From Pseudomonadota bacterium (GTDB lineage Bacteria; Pseudomonadota; Gammaproteobacteria; Woeseiales; Woeseiaceae), in assembly GCA_027295475.1 (NCBI GenBank), contig JAPUKV010000165.1:1-20854 (forward strand): a stretch of 20,854 nucleotides of DNA. The letters are read 5' to 3'. A program made the position numbers and the translations under genes. The notes beneath the pieces were generated by a model. That model was not told where the DNA came from and made no database searches. It was given only the letters and a program-made list of their open reading frames with translations. Of this stretch, positions 1 to 7,992 are shown piece by piece; the stretch's first letter is position 1, and each line of letters starts with the position of its first letter.

Positions 1-2
1 TG

Positions 3-191
3 CATGCTCATCCGGATCGCGTCATCGTTTACCTCAATCCCTGCGCCTGGCTCGAGAATGACGGCAAGGGCGGCACCCGAATGCGATCATACAAATTCGG
101 TGAACCGGTTTGGGCGCCTGCCGACACCCATGGCGGCGTTACTGCCAGCGTCATCGAACAGTGCAGCCTGCTGGAAATTGAACTGAAGTGA
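3..191 (+). CDS. C-terminal fragment of a cupin-like protein (5' end outside window)
   Basis: An open frame enters at the left edge and ends at a TGA, giving 62 residues with no start inside the window. The fragment opens with HAHPDRVIVYL and closes with GEPVWAPADTH followed by a hydrophobic strand ending LLEIELK. The H-x-H pair and the later G-x5-P...H pattern resemble the two halves of the cupin beta-barrel motif, although the second motif is one residue short and the usual acidic metal ligand is not obvious. The call as a small single-domain cupin is inference from this pattern, and substrate and function are unknown. The gene converges on hemE with only 27 bp between the stop codons, so the two are not co-transcribed. 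The overlapping frame that starts with an ATG at position 4 looks like a shadow of this one. Confidence 0.5.
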   Translation, partial: HAHPDRVIVYLNPCAWLENDGKGGTRMRSYKFGEPVWAPADTHGGVTASVIEQCSLLEIELK

Positions 192-218
192 CGAAAACTG
201 AGGTCGACCCATTTGTTA

Positions 219-1280
219 TTAATGGTATTGCGGGCTTAGTTTTCTCACGGCATCGATTACGACACCCAGGTGGTCGGGGTCTATGTCCGGCGTTATTCCG
301 TGCCCCAGGTTGAATACGTGCCCCGGACCCTGGCCGTAGCTTCGCAGCACTTCTGCTACTCGCGCTTCAATGACCTCCGGCGACTCCCGTAGCACGGCCG
401 GATTCAGGTTCCCTTGTAATGCGACCTTATCGCCGGTCAGCTCGCGGGCCGTTTCAAGATCTGTGGTCCAGTCGACTCCCAGCGCATCACAATCAGTATC
501 GGCCAAATCGGCGAGCAGCGATCCGGCACCTTTCGTGAACAGGATGATCGGAATGGTGTGGCCGTACTTCTGACGGTTTAGCCCGTCCAGTATCCTCTGC
601 ATGGCGGACAGCGAAAACCGTCGGTAATCATCCGCCTCGAGCGTCGCACCCCAGGTATCGAAGATCATAACGGCTTGCGCACCAGACTCTATCTGGGCGT
701 TGAGATACTCGATGGTTGTTTCGGCAACAACGTTTAATAGTGTCTCCAACATTGCCGGTTCGTCCGTCACCAGGGCTTTGATCTTCTCGAACTCTCTGCT
801 CGATCTGCCTTCCACCATGTAGGTAGCAACCGTCCAGGGGCTTCCTGCAAACCCGATCAGCGGCACCTCGTCATCGAGCTCACGGTGGATGAGCGCGACG
901 GTATCGAGTACGTAGCCAAGCTTCTCGCCAACATCCGGCACCGCGAGCTTCTTTATGTCCGCAATAGTGTTCACCGGTCTTTCGAATCGTGGCCCTTCGC
1001 CCGTTTCGAAATATAGTCCCAGGCCCATCGCGTCCGGAATCGTCAGAATGTCGGAGAACACGATTGCAGCATCCAGATCGAAGCGCCTCAACGGTTGCAG
1101 CGAAATTTCGCAGGCGAGCTCGGGGTTAGTGCAAAGGCTCATGAAGTCGCCTGCCTTTGCCCTGATCTCCCGATACTCCGGCAAATAGCGGCCCGCCTGA
1201 CGCATTATCCAAACCGGTGTACGCGGCACCGGCTGACGCAAGAGTGCCCGAATCAATAAGTCATTTTTTAGCGGCGTCAC
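219..1280 (-). CDS. hemE: Uroporphyrinogen decarboxylase
   Basis: Cytoplasmic enzyme that removes four carboxylates from uroporphyrinogen III to give coproporphyrinogen III in heme synthesis. The product has 353 residues, the normal family length (E. coli 354). Visible signatures are [16 protein letters not shown] near the N-terminus (RQAGR at 27-31, substrate-carboxylate binding), FSDIL with the conserved catalytic Asp at residue 77, [16 protein letters not shown] in the middle, and [10 protein letters not shown] near the C-terminus. I chose the GTG at 1280 because the family begins with x-LKND-xx-RAL; the frame stays open upstream only where it overlaps pyrF. The GTG lies one base after the pyrF stop (TGA-C-GTG), which suggests translational coupling. 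It is the last gene of the minus-strand series and faces the cupin-like gene. Confidence 0.97.
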   Translation of the reverse strand: MTPLKNDLLIRALLRQPVPRTPVWIMRQAGRYLPEYREIRAKAGDFMSLCTNPELACEISLQPLRRFDLDAAIVFSDILTIPDAMGLGLYFETGEGPRFERPVNTIADIKKLAVPDVGEKLGYVLDTVALIHRELDDEVPLIGFAGSPWTVATYMVEGRSSREFEKIKALVTDEPAMLETLLNVVAETTIEYLNAQIESGAQAVMIFDTWGATLEADDYRRFSLSAMQRILDGLNRQKYGHTIPIILFTKGAGSLLADLADTDCDALGVDWTTDLETARELTGDKVALQGNLNPAVLRESPEVIEARVAEVLRSYGQGPGHVFNLGHGITPDIDPDHLGVVIDAVRKLSPQYH

Positions 1281-1281
1281 G

Positions 1282-1986
1282 TCAGCACCGGGCCGCGATC
1301 GTCTGCTGAATGGACTCGGCCGCGGCCCGAGGGCTTTCGGCGTCGCGAATCGGCCGGCCGACAACGATGTAGTCCGCCCCGCTGGAAAATGCCTGTTCCA
1401 CGGTAACGACGCGCTTCTGATCGCCGACCGGACGATTATCGACCGGCCGGATACCCGGTGTAACAACCAGCAGCTTGTTATCGACATGTTCGCGCAACAT
1501 CGGGACCTCGAGTCCGGATGAGATGACGCCGTCGCATCCTGCCTCGAATGCGCGGCGTGCTCTGGATACGACCAGCGCCTCGACGTCACAGTCGAAACCA
1601 AGGTCATCGAGATCGCCCCTGTCCAGGCTCGTCAAGACCGTCACCGCGAGCACCTTCAGATCATTGCCTTTGTTTTCGGCCGCAGCTTCCATGATGGACT
1701 GGTTACCGTGCACAGTAAGAAAACTTACGCCACGATCCTTTAGCTGCCGCACTGCGGAACCGACTGTCGCTGGAATATCGAAGAACTTCAGGTCCGTGAA
1801 TACTTTCTTGTTCCGCTCGAGCAGCCACTCCATCAACTCGAAATAGCCGCCGCTCATCATAAGTTCCAGGCCAAGCTTGTAAAAAGTGACTGACTCGCCC
1901 AGATCTTCTGCGAGTGCTTTAGCCTGGTCGCAGTCCGGCACGTCCATGGCGAAGATCAGTCGCTCGTTGGCGGGTATCAAAGTCAT
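1282..1986 (-). CDS. pyrF: Orotidine 5'-phosphate decarboxylase
   Basis: Converts OMP to UMP, the last step of de novo pyrimidine synthesis, in the cytoplasm. The 234-residue length fits the bacterial group I enzymes. The catalytic Asp-Lys-x-x-Asp array is visible as D65-LK67-FFD70 in [14 protein letters not shown], with D15 (AMDVP) and K37 (FYKLGLEL) at the usual substrate-binding positions. The phosphate-gripping TPGIRP lies at 176-181 and the final VVGRPI at 208-213. The start is ATG at 1986. Its 3' end abuts hemE (one-base gap), so the two probably share a transcript. Upstream is a 218-bp gap to dgt that contains REP unit A. A small GC hairpin (2004-2017) would lie in the 5' leader, and I found no convincing -10/-35 pair. 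Transcription could therefore continue from dgt or start locally. Confidence 0.97.
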   Translation of the reverse strand: MTLIPANERLIFAMDVPDCDQAKALAEDLGESVTFYKLGLELMMSGGYFELMEWLLERNKKVFTDLKFFDIPATVGSAVRQLKDRGVSFLTVHGNQSIMEAAAENKGNDLKVLAVTVLTSLDRGDLDDLGFDCDVEALVVSRARRAFEAGCDGVISSGLEVPMLREHVDNKLLVVTPGIRPVDNRPVGDQKRVVTVEQAFSSGADYIVVGRPIRDAESPRAAAESIQQTIAARC

Positions 1987-2089
1987 AAAATGTTAACAAT
2001 CCCGGGCGGTCTCGCCCAATATTCGGATTCGCTCTCCAGACGGGCCGCGGCGCATTCTATCATTGGTAGCCCTTATCGACCTTTGGAAT

Positions 2090-2204
2090 ATCGCCCGTCA
2101 GGACGGGCTCCTCCCTGGATTCTATTGCCGTTGTTATCGCCCGGCAGGACGGGCTCCTACGACACGGCAAGCAGCGCCTGTTGGAGCCCGTCCTGACGGG
2201 CGAA
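2090..2204 (-). repeat. REP-type palindrome triplet, unit A
   Basis: Three 25-bp REP-like elements: 2090-2114 and 2136-2160 on the minus strand, and 2180-2204 on the plus strand. Each has the core GCCCGTCCTGACGGGC (7-bp arms, 2-nt loop), preceded by a GTAGGA-type head (GGAGGA or GTTGGA in variants) and followed by GAT or GAA. The element at 2136 carries one arm mismatch. A GTAG head plus a short palindrome is the signature of REP elements mobilised by RAYT (TnpA-REP) transposases. The two tandem copies and one inverted copy can also pair with each other into a larger hairpin. The unit ends directly against the dgt stop codon (2205-2207), so it could shape the 3' end of dgt mRNA. It aligns without gaps with unit B at 4474-4588: 15 differences in 115 positions by my count, 10 of them in the spacer before the third element. 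Confidence 0.85.
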
Positions 2205-3332
2205 TCAGGAGAGGCGCTCGTATTCGGCGATTGCGAAGCGATCCGTCATGCCGGCAACGTAGTCGGCTACGACGCGCGCCTTGCCTGTCTGATCTTTATC
2301 GTCGGTGGAAGCGCGGCCCGCGAACTCGGCAGGCATCTCTTCAGGGTCAGTCATGTAACGATCGAAAAGCATCTCGATCATGCCTTTCGCCTCACCGACC
2401 ATGCCTAACACTTTCTCGTGACGGTAAAGGTTCGTGTTCAGAAAGCTCTTCAGGTTGGTGTGTTTCTCGAAGACCTCATCACTAAAACCGACGATCGGCG
2501 CGCTCTCGGATCTGATATCGTCTATCGATGATGGCTTGAGTTCGTTGAGACGTGATGCTGTCTGATCAATCAGGTCGGTTACCACAGTGTTGATCATGCG
2601 ACGGATGATCTCGTAGATCAGACGGCGATCTTCGAGACCCGGGTATTCTGCCTGAACGGCCTGGTACTGATCGTCGAACAGTCGTTCCCCGCACAGTTGC
2701 TCGAGACTTAGAAGGCCCGCGCGAAAACCGTCATCGACATCATGGTTGTTGTATGCAATTGCATCGGCAATGTTCGCGAGCTGCGCCTCGAGTCCTGGCT
2801 GTTTTCTCTCGAGAAAGCGCTTACCGATTTCACCGAGCTCGCGGGCGTTCTTTTTCGAGCAGTGCTTCAATATTCCCTCGCGAGTTTCATAAGTCAGATT
2901 TAGCCCTTGAAAACTCGCGTACTTCGCTTCGAGTTCGTCGACGACGCGCAGCGACTGAAGATTATGCTCGAAGCCGCCAAAATCCTTCATGCGGGCATTG
3001 AGCGCATCCTGTCCGGCGTGGCCGAAAGGCGTGTGGCCCAGATCGTGAGCAAGGCATATCGCTTCCGTCAGCATCTCGTTGAGACCGAGTGTACGTGCGA
3101 CCGTCCGGCCGATCTGCGCAACTTCCAGGGAGTGCGTCAACCGCGTGCGATACAGGTCACCCTCGTGATTCACGAATACCTGTGTCTTGTACACGAGCCG
3201 GCGGAACGCCGTCGAATGAATAATCCTGTCCCGGTCTCTCTGAAACTCCCCGCGATACGGGGCTTTCGGTTCATCATATCGGCGCCCGAGGCTCTGTTCC
3301 TCGTGCGCCGCGTAAGGTTTCAGTGTGTCCAT
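2205..3332 (-). CDS. dgt: dGTPase-like deoxynucleotide triphosphohydrolase (HD domain)
   Basis: Predicted HD-domain dNTP triphosphohydrolase, hydrolysing dNTPs to nucleoside and triphosphate. The 375-residue length matches the short dGTPase-like type widespread in proteobacteria rather than the longer E. coli Dgt. Signatures are FQRDRDRIIHSTAFRRL at 30-46, TRLTHSLEVAQIGR with H67 as first metal ligand, AHDLGHTPFGHAG with H96-D97 (the HD pair), and DAIAYNNHDVDDG further on with the last metal-binding Asp. The ATG at 3332 gives the usual N-terminus. It lies 7 bp downstream of aroB, so the two are almost surely co-transcribed. The stop codon abuts REP unit A. E. coli has damX in the place after aroB, so dgt at this position is a lineage-specific arrangement. 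Substrate preference among dNTPs cannot be read from the sequence. Confidence 0.93.
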   Translation of the reverse strand: MDTLKPYAAHEEQSLGRRYDEPKAPYRGEFQRDRDRIIHSTAFRRLVYKTQVFVNHEGDLYRTRLTHSLEVAQIGRTVARTLGLNEMLTEAICLAHDLGHTPFGHAGQDALNARMKDFGGFEHNLQSLRVVDELEAKYASFQGLNLTYETREGILKHCSKKNARELGEIGKRFLERKQPGLEAQLANIADAIAYNNHDVDDGFRAGLLSLEQLCGERLFDDQYQAVQAEYPGLEDRRLIYEIIRRMINTVVTDLIDQTASRLNELKPSSIDDIRSESAPIVGFSDEVFEKHTNLKSFLNTNLYRHEKVLGMVGEAKGMIEMLFDRYMTDPEEMPAEFAGRASTDDKDQTGKARVVADYVAGMTDRFAIAEYERLS

Positions 3333-3339
3333 CGCCTGG

Positions 3340-4425
3340 CTATAAGCCGGCTTTGTGGAGGACCTCGTTCAGCAACGACTCTGAATAGTCTGTGCTGATG
3401 CAGGCCTCGCCAATTGATTTAAGGAGTACGAATCTGAGCTGCTTCGCCTGTACTTTCTTGTCCCTTTCCATGGCTGCTCGCATTTTTTTGGCGTCTATTG
3501 CGGGAGGCGCAACGGGCAGACCTGCCGCCGCAATCAAGTCTCGTATGCGCTCCCCTGCTGACCGCTCAATATCACTTAATTCGGTCGCCATCACCATGCC
3601 CGCTGCAACCGCCTCACCGTGCAGCCATTCGCCGTAGCCCAGACAGTTCTCTATCGCATGTGCGAACGTATGACCGAAATTCAGTAATGCCCTATTGCCT
3701 TTTTCTTTTTCGTCTTCAGAGACGACTGCGGCCTTGATTTGGCATGACCGGTGTATCGCATGAGCCAGTGCATCGGCGTCTCTTGCAAGCAGTGCATCGA
3801 TATTAACTTCCAACCATTCGAAAAATTCCGCATCGCTGATCACACCGTGCTTGATCACTTCGGCGAGCCCTGCCCGCAGCTCTCGGTCTGGCAGAGTTTT
3901 CAGCGTGTCTGTATCAATAAGCACCAGGCGAGGTTGATGAAACGCACCGATCAGGTTTTTCCCGTCCGGGTGATTGACGCCGGTCTTGCCGCCGACTGAC
4001 GAGTCGACCTGTGCAAGCAACGTGGTCGGTACCTGTATCAATGCAACACCCCTCATGTAGCAGGCAGCTGCAAATCCGGCAATATCGCCAACGACTCCGC
4101 CACCCAGCGCTATAACGGTCGTGTCGCGGTTTGTGCGCGCGCTGGCCAGACAGTCGATGATGGATTCGACGCTCGTCATCGTCTTGAAGGATTCACCATC
4201 TTTCAGGTTGATCGAGTGGACCACACGATCCGGCAGATTCTTTTTGAGACTCTTCAGATAAAGCGGCGCGACCGTCTCGTTACTGACGACGAGACAGTCT
4301 GAACCGACCAGGTGGGAAGACAGGTCGAAGGCGCCGCCGAGCAGGCCACCACCAATGATAATAGGGTAGCTGCGAGCGCCGAGGTCTACTTGCAATGTGC
4401 GCGGTTCTGTCAAGAGCCGTTCCAA
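3340..4425 (-). CDS. aroB: 3-dehydroquinate synthase
   Basis: Cyclises DAHP to 3-dehydroquinate, step two of the shikimate pathway, using NAD and a divalent metal. The length is 361 residues as drawn (family about 355-370). Visible are GGGVVGD (108-114, NAD contact), VPTTLLAQVDSSVGGKTGVNHPDGKNLIGAFHQP (132-165), and the Zn ligands E189 (AEVIKHG), H252 (NFGHTFAH) and H269 (LHGEA). The start is uncertain. The frame opens at TTG 4425, and other TTG codons at 4413 and 4395 would give N-termini closer to the family pattern (a short lead into VDLGARSYPI). None has a clear Shine-Dalgarno and no ATG is available. aroK lies upstream with REP unit B between the two genes, and dgt follows after 7 bp. 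Confidence 0.95.
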   Translation of the reverse strand: MERLLTEPRTLQVDLGARSYPIIIGGGLLGGAFDLSSHLVGSDCLVVSNETVAPLYLKSLKKNLPDRVVHSINLKDGESFKTMTSVESIIDCLASARTNRDTTVIALGGGVVGDIAGFAAACYMRGVALIQVPTTLLAQVDSSVGGKTGVNHPDGKNLIGAFHQPRLVLIDTDTLKTLPDRELRAGLAEVIKHGVISDAEFFEWLEVNIDALLARDADALAHAIHRSCQIKAAVVSEDEKEKGNRALLNFGHTFAHAIENCLGYGEWLHGEAVAAGMVMATELSDIERSAGERIRDLIAAAGLPVAPPAIDAKKMRAAMERDKKVQAKQLRFVLLKSIGEACISTDYSESLLNEVLHKAGL

Positions 4426-4473
4426 GGCATTACGGAACCGTCAAGATTACCTGATTTACACAGATTGGCGAAT

Positions 4474-4588
4474 ATCGCCCGTCAGGACGGGCTTCTACCT
4501 AGATTCTATTGCCGTTGTTATCGCCCGTCAGGACGGGCTCCTACGACGCGTCGGCAGTTACCTGTTGGAGCCCGTCCTGACGGGCGAT
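4474..4588 (-). repeat. REP-type palindrome triplet, unit B
   Basis: Second copy of the 115-bp unit also found at 2090-2204, in the same orientation and with identical spacing: minus-strand REP elements at 4474-4498 and 4520-4544 (21-nt spacer), then a plus-strand element at 4564-4588 (19-nt spacer). The 21-nt spacer is nearly identical in both units (one difference). All three elements here have perfect GCCCGTC/GACGGGC arms. The unit separates aroK from aroB and enlarges their intergenic distance to 207 bp. A degenerate piece resembling half an element lies near 4613-4624, but it is too short to claim. Confidence 0.85.
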
Positions 4589-4632
4589 TTCTAACGGTGA
4601 TTTATGCGGTGATGCCCTGACGGGTGGTCCTC

Positions 4633-5142
4633 TTACAAGGCATCGTGAATTTCGCGCGCCACCGTCTGTACTCTCCGCCCATCGGTCTCGATGATCAGGT
4701 CCGAGATCTCACGGTACAGGGGATCCCGCTCCTCCATCAGTTCCCGCAGAACTTTTTCCTTATCTCCATTCTCCAGCAACGGCCGTTTGTTTCTTCTCTG
4801 TGTCCGCTCGAGCTGTTGCTTGACACTGGTATGCAGATAGACCACGAACCCTCGGGCGCCCAGGCGACTACGGCTTTCCGGATCGGCGATTGCACCGCCG
4901 CCAGTTGCAAGTACGACGCCTTCCCTTTGCGACAATTCGTCGATAACCTTGACTTCACGCTTTCGAAAACCCTCTTCGCCTTCCTTTTCAAATATGAAAG
5001 GAATATCGACGCCCGTCCGCGTCTCTATCTCTTCGTCGCTGTCGACGAATTCAAGATGCAGTAGCCGCGCAAGGTGACGGCCTACCGCAGACTTGCCGGC
5101 ACCCATTGGGCCGACCAGAAACAGGTTTTTTGGTTTATTCAT
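4633..5142 (-). CDS. aroK: Shikimate kinase
   Basis: ATP-dependent phosphorylation of shikimate to shikimate 3-phosphate in the chorismate pathway. 169 residues, typical for AroK. The Walker A P-loop is GPMGAGKS at 11-18. The shikimate-binding residues are D34 in the DSDEEI motif, R60 in the GFRKRE segment, and the GGG triplet at 81-83. The lid Arg is in RRNKRPLL (116-123), with R139 in MEERDPLYRE near the C-terminus. The start is ATG at 5142. It follows pilQ by 98 bp that contain a strong hairpin (5180-5205), as in other gammaproteobacteria where aroKB sits behind the pilus operon. aroB, the partner gene, is separated by REP unit B. Confidence 0.97.
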   Translation of the reverse strand: MNKPKNLFLVGPMGAGKSAVGRHLARLLHLEFVDSDEEIETRTGVDIPFIFEKEGEEGFRKREVKVIDELSQREGVVLATGGGAIADPESRSRLGARGFVVYLHTSVKQQLERTQRRNKRPLLENGDKEKVLRELMEERDPLYREISDLIIETDGRRVQTVAREIHDAL

Positions 5143-5179
5143 CTACGGTAGCTTGTCGGATCACCAGGTGGCTGAAGGA

Positions 5180-5205
5180 GAAAGCCAACCCGGGGGTTGG
5201 CTTTC
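5180..5205 (-). terminator. Perfect 11-bp hairpin between pilQ and aroK (possible attenuator or terminator)
   Basis: The arms GAAAGCCAACC (5180-5190) and GGTTGGCTTTC (5195-5205) pair perfectly around a 4-nt GC loop. In the minus-strand transcript the stem lies 35 bases after the pilQ stop and ends in CUUUC without a long U run, so it is at best a leaky intrinsic terminator. It may instead act as a 3'-end stabiliser that sets the pil:aro expression ratio. A second imperfect hairpin overlaps the pilQ stop (about 5232-5254). Confidence 0.55.
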
Positions 5206-5240
5206 ATCTACCTGCTGAAATTCCGGATGTACGACCACAT

Positions 5241-7433
5241 CTAATAGATGGTCGATCCTTCTGACAGAATTTTCGGCGTTACAAAGATGAGGAGTTCCGC
5301 TTTGTTTGTCACATTCTGCTTCGAGCGGAACAGAAAGCCGATTCCCGGAATATCGCCAAGGAACGGCACTTTGGTTATTGTTTCCCGGCGTTCCGTCTCA
5401 TAGATGCCTCCGAGCACGACAGTCTGACCATCATTGACCAGTACCTGGGTTTCAATCGACCGGGTATCGATACTTGGGACGAGACCACCAGTCGCGCTCG
5501 CGACCAGTTCGCCGACATTATCCTTGCTTACCCGCAAATCCATGATGATGCGGTCGTCGGGCGTAATCTGCGGTGTCACCGTCAGGCTCAGGACGGCTTT
5601 CTTGAACTGCGTTGTGGTAGCGCCGGATGAGGCTGATTCCTGGAAGGGTATCTCTACGCCCTGTTCAATACGGGCTTCCTTCTGGTTCGCCGTTATGACC
5701 CGCGGCGTCGAAATAATTTCCGCGCGTCCTTCCGTCTGCAGAGCCGTCAGCTCAAGGTCGACGAGGTATTCGGTCTCGAGTATAGAAATGGCAAACCGCC
5801 CCGCCGGACTCGCTATCGGCACGTTAACGTTGAAACGGTCGTTCAGGTCCGGTATCGCAACTGGGAAGATCGTGCCATTGGCCGGGTCTTGAAGATTGTC
5901 CAATACGGAGTTGATCATTGTATCGGTGCCGCCGGCGGTGCCCGTTATGACGGTTGCTCCGTCAGTACTGTTGGCTCGGTAGGCCGTGGCACCGAAGCGC
6001 ACGCCCAGCTCACGACTGAAATCGTCGCTGACAACGACGATTCTCGACTCGATCAATACCTGTCGAATCGGAATATCCAGCGTACGAACGAGGCGACGAA
6101 TATTCTGCAGCCGCTCGGCTGAATCCTGCACGAGCAGTGTGTTCGTCCGCTCATCAATGGAAACGCTGCCGCGATCTGACAACAACGAGTTCTCACTGTC
6201 GCCCGCACTAATCAGCTCCGCAAGATCGGCAGCCTTGGCATAGTTGACCTGGATGAACTCGGAATAAAGGGGTTCCAGCTCGTGAATCGCCGCGCGGGCT
6301 TCGAGATCCGCCGTCTCGCGTGCAATTATTTCTTCGGACGGTGCAACAATAATCACGTTGCCGTTCTGCCGCATATCGAGGCCCTTGGTCGTCATGACAA
6401 TATCGAGCGCCTGATCCCAGGGCACGTTTCTCAAACGCAGGGTAACGTTACCCTGAACGGTATCCGAGACCACGATGTTGCGGCCCGATGTTTCAGCCAG
6501 AAGCTGCAGTACCGCGCGCGTCTCGATATCCTGGAAGTTAAGGGTCAGACGCTGGCCACTGTATTCCTTGGTCTCGGAGAACAGGCTCGCTCGCGCGGTA
6601 TCTACCACTTTCGGGTTGATTTCGATCGTGAACTCATTGTCCGACTGATAAGCGAGTTGCTCGTATTTGCCTTCCGCAGTTATTACGACGCGCGTGTCCA
6701 GATTGGTTCGCAGCGTGTCGACCGTTGTGACCGGCGTTGCAAAATCAACGACGTCCAGCCGGCGCATCAACTCTGCCGGCAGGCTCGTGTTCTTAAATAC
6801 TGCAACGACGCGGCCGCCTTCCTGGCGAATGTCGACCGGCGTAGACGGGTCGCTCAGTGTGATCAAAATCCGGCCGCCGCCACCGCGTGTGCGACGGAAG
6901 TCAACCCCTGTGATCGAGCGGCCGCCAGTGCTTGCGTAAGAGCGCGGGGCAGCAGACGGCGCGGAACCCGCGAACTGGGTCGTGAGCGAGCCATCCCCGC
7001 CTTCAGCGCCCAGTGTTATAACTATCGTGTTGCCGCTGCGGCGCATTTTATACGGCACCATCGTATCGAGATTCAGCACGACGCGCGTGCGGCCATTTGC
7101 CTCAGCTGTCAAGACAGTATCCAGTGGACCGAGATTGACGTCCCGGCGACGTGAAGACAGCCCGAGAGCAGTCTCGGGCAAGTCGAGCGCGATTCGGGCC
7201 GGATCGTCAATCGTAAATGCGAGTGGCTCGGGGGCCGTGCCGCTTAGGATCAACCTCACCTCCACCTGTTGCCCCGGGAGGCTCTGCACCTGAATGTCCT
7301 GCAGGCGATTGTTATCCTGCGCGTATGCGATCAGGCCCCACAACAGCAGAATTGCCGTCTGTAATGCAGCCATCTGTCGCAGCAACGAACGCCGGTTACT
7401 TATGCCGGTAGCCGGCTTGATTTTGAGCGTCAT
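5241..7433 (-). CDS. pilQ: Type IV pilus outer-membrane secretin PilQ
   Basis: Forms the multimeric outer-membrane gate through which type IV pili (and often DNA) pass. 730 residues. Residues 1-38 form a Sec signal peptide (basic n-region, hydrophobic AALQTAILLLWGLIAYA). Two AMIN peptidoglycan-binding domains follow (about 43-142 and 172-273), with a low-complexity Ala/Ser/Gly linker between them. Next come a secretin/TonB short N-terminal domain (295-365), an N1 KH-like domain (383-455), and the secretin barrel (about 460-725) with its signature VPFLGDIPGIGFLFRSK and final LLIFVTPKIL. The order is that of Pseudomonas-type PilQ. It starts 28 bp after the pilP stop and is the last gene of pilMNOPQ. 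It ends ahead of the hairpin that separates it from aroK. Confidence 0.97.
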   Translation of the reverse strand: MTLKIKPATGISNRRSLLRQMAALQTAILLLWGLIAYAQDNNRLQDIQVQSLPGQQVEVRLILSGTAPEPLAFTIDDPARIALDLPETALGLSSRRRDVNLGPLDTVLTAEANGRTRVVLNLDTMVPYKMRRSGNTIVITLGAEGGDGSLTTQFAGSAPSAAPRSYASTGGRSITGVDFRRTRGGGGRILITLSDPSTPVDIRQEGGRVVAVFKNTSLPAELMRRLDVVDFATPVTTVDTLRTNLDTRVVITAEGKYEQLAYQSDNEFTIEINPKVVDTARASLFSETKEYSGQRLTLNFQDIETRAVLQLLAETSGRNIVVSDTVQGNVTLRLRNVPWDQALDIVMTTKGLDMRQNGNVIIVAPSEEIIARETADLEARAAIHELEPLYSEFIQVNYAKAADLAELISAGDSENSLLSDRGSVSIDERTNTLLVQDSAERLQNIRRLVRTLDIPIRQVLIESRIVVVSDDFSRELGVRFGATAYRANSTDGATVITGTAGGTDTMINSVLDNLQDPANGTIFPVAIPDLNDRFNVNVPIASPAGRFAISILETEYLVDLELTALQTEGRAEIISTPRVITANQKEARIEQGVEIPFQESASSGATTTQFKKAVLSLTVTPQITPDDRIIMDLRVSKDNVGELVASATGGLVPSIDTRSIETQVLVNDGQTVVLGGIYETERRETITKVPFLGDIPGIGFLFRSKQNVTNKAELLIFVTPKILSEGSTIY

Positions 7434-7461
7434 TCCAAATACTCCCAGTTTCCTTCAGGCA

Positions 7462-7992
7462 TCAGTCCGCAAGACCGACGGCGGCTTCTCTTTCCAGATA
7501 CCCGCCGATCCCGTCCGAAATAATTTCAATAAGTTCAATTTTCGATTCACCCACGCTAATGATTCGTCCGTCGTTTTGCCCCAAATAATTACCAGCCACG
7601 ACGCGGTGAATCAGGCCGTCAGAGGTTTGTACAAGACCGTAGTTCGTGTTGCCCAGCTCCATCGTGCCGACCATTCGCAAAGTATCGAGCGGATACTGCT
7701 CTAAAAACTCGCGGCTTCGGTCCCGGTCAGGCCGGGTACCGCCAGCGGCCGCGCCTGCTGCTGCCTGCGGCGCATCGGGCACGAACGGTGAGCGAAAACC
7801 TTCAGCATCAGCGACGTAGCTGAATATCTCGTAGGGCGTAATTTCGGGCAATGGCTCAATCCGGCCTCCCGGCAGTGCCTTGGTCTCATTAATGAACTTG
7901 TCCAGATCGTCCATATCGCCGCCGCAACCCGCCACACCGAATCCGACGACCAGAATCGACAGCATCAAACGTTTCAAGCTCGAACCGGCCAT
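7462..7992 (-). CDS. pilP: Type IV pilus inner-membrane lipoprotein PilP
   Basis: Periplasmic lipoprotein that links the PilN/PilO inner-membrane dimer to the secretin PilQ. 176 residues. The N-terminus is a lipoprotein signal peptide with lipobox VAGC (20-23), so C23 is the predicted lipidated residue, followed by GGDMDDLDKFINETKA. The rest holds the typical PilP sequence: YVADAEGFRSPF, then the compact beta domain with LDTLRMVGTMELGNTNYGLVQTSDGLIHRVVAGNYLGQNDGRI. Its ATG overlaps the pilO stop by one base (TAATG), which implies coupled translation. A short Ala/Gly stretch (PQAAAGAAAGG) acts as a linker. Confidence 0.95.
   Translation of the reverse strand: MAGSSLKRLMLSILVVGFGVAGCGGDMDDLDKFINETKALPGGRIEPLPEITPYEIFSYVADAEGFRSPFVPDAPQAAAGAAAGGTRPDRDRSREFLEQYPLDTLRMVGTMELGNTNYGLVQTSDGLIHRVVAGNYLGQNDGRIISVGESKIELIEIISDGIGGYLEREAAVGLAD

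Noticed and set aside
1281..1607. Open frame extending hemE upstream by about 109 codons
   Set aside because: The extension overlaps pyrF in another frame, has no family counterpart, and the GTG at 1280 gives the standard HemE N-terminus.
2004..2017. Small GGGCG/CGCCC hairpin upstream of pyrF as an attenuator
   Set aside because: Five base pairs without a U tract or leader peptide; could easily be chance in GC-rich DNA.
4613..4627. Fourth, degenerate REP-like piece just before the aroK stop
   Set aside because: Only about ten bases match half an element, too few to separate from chance.
6282..7154. 290-codon plus-strand open frame antisense to pilQ
   Set aside because: Cys/Arg-rich composition typical of the reverse of GC-rich coding sequence, and pilQ is unmistakable on the other strand.
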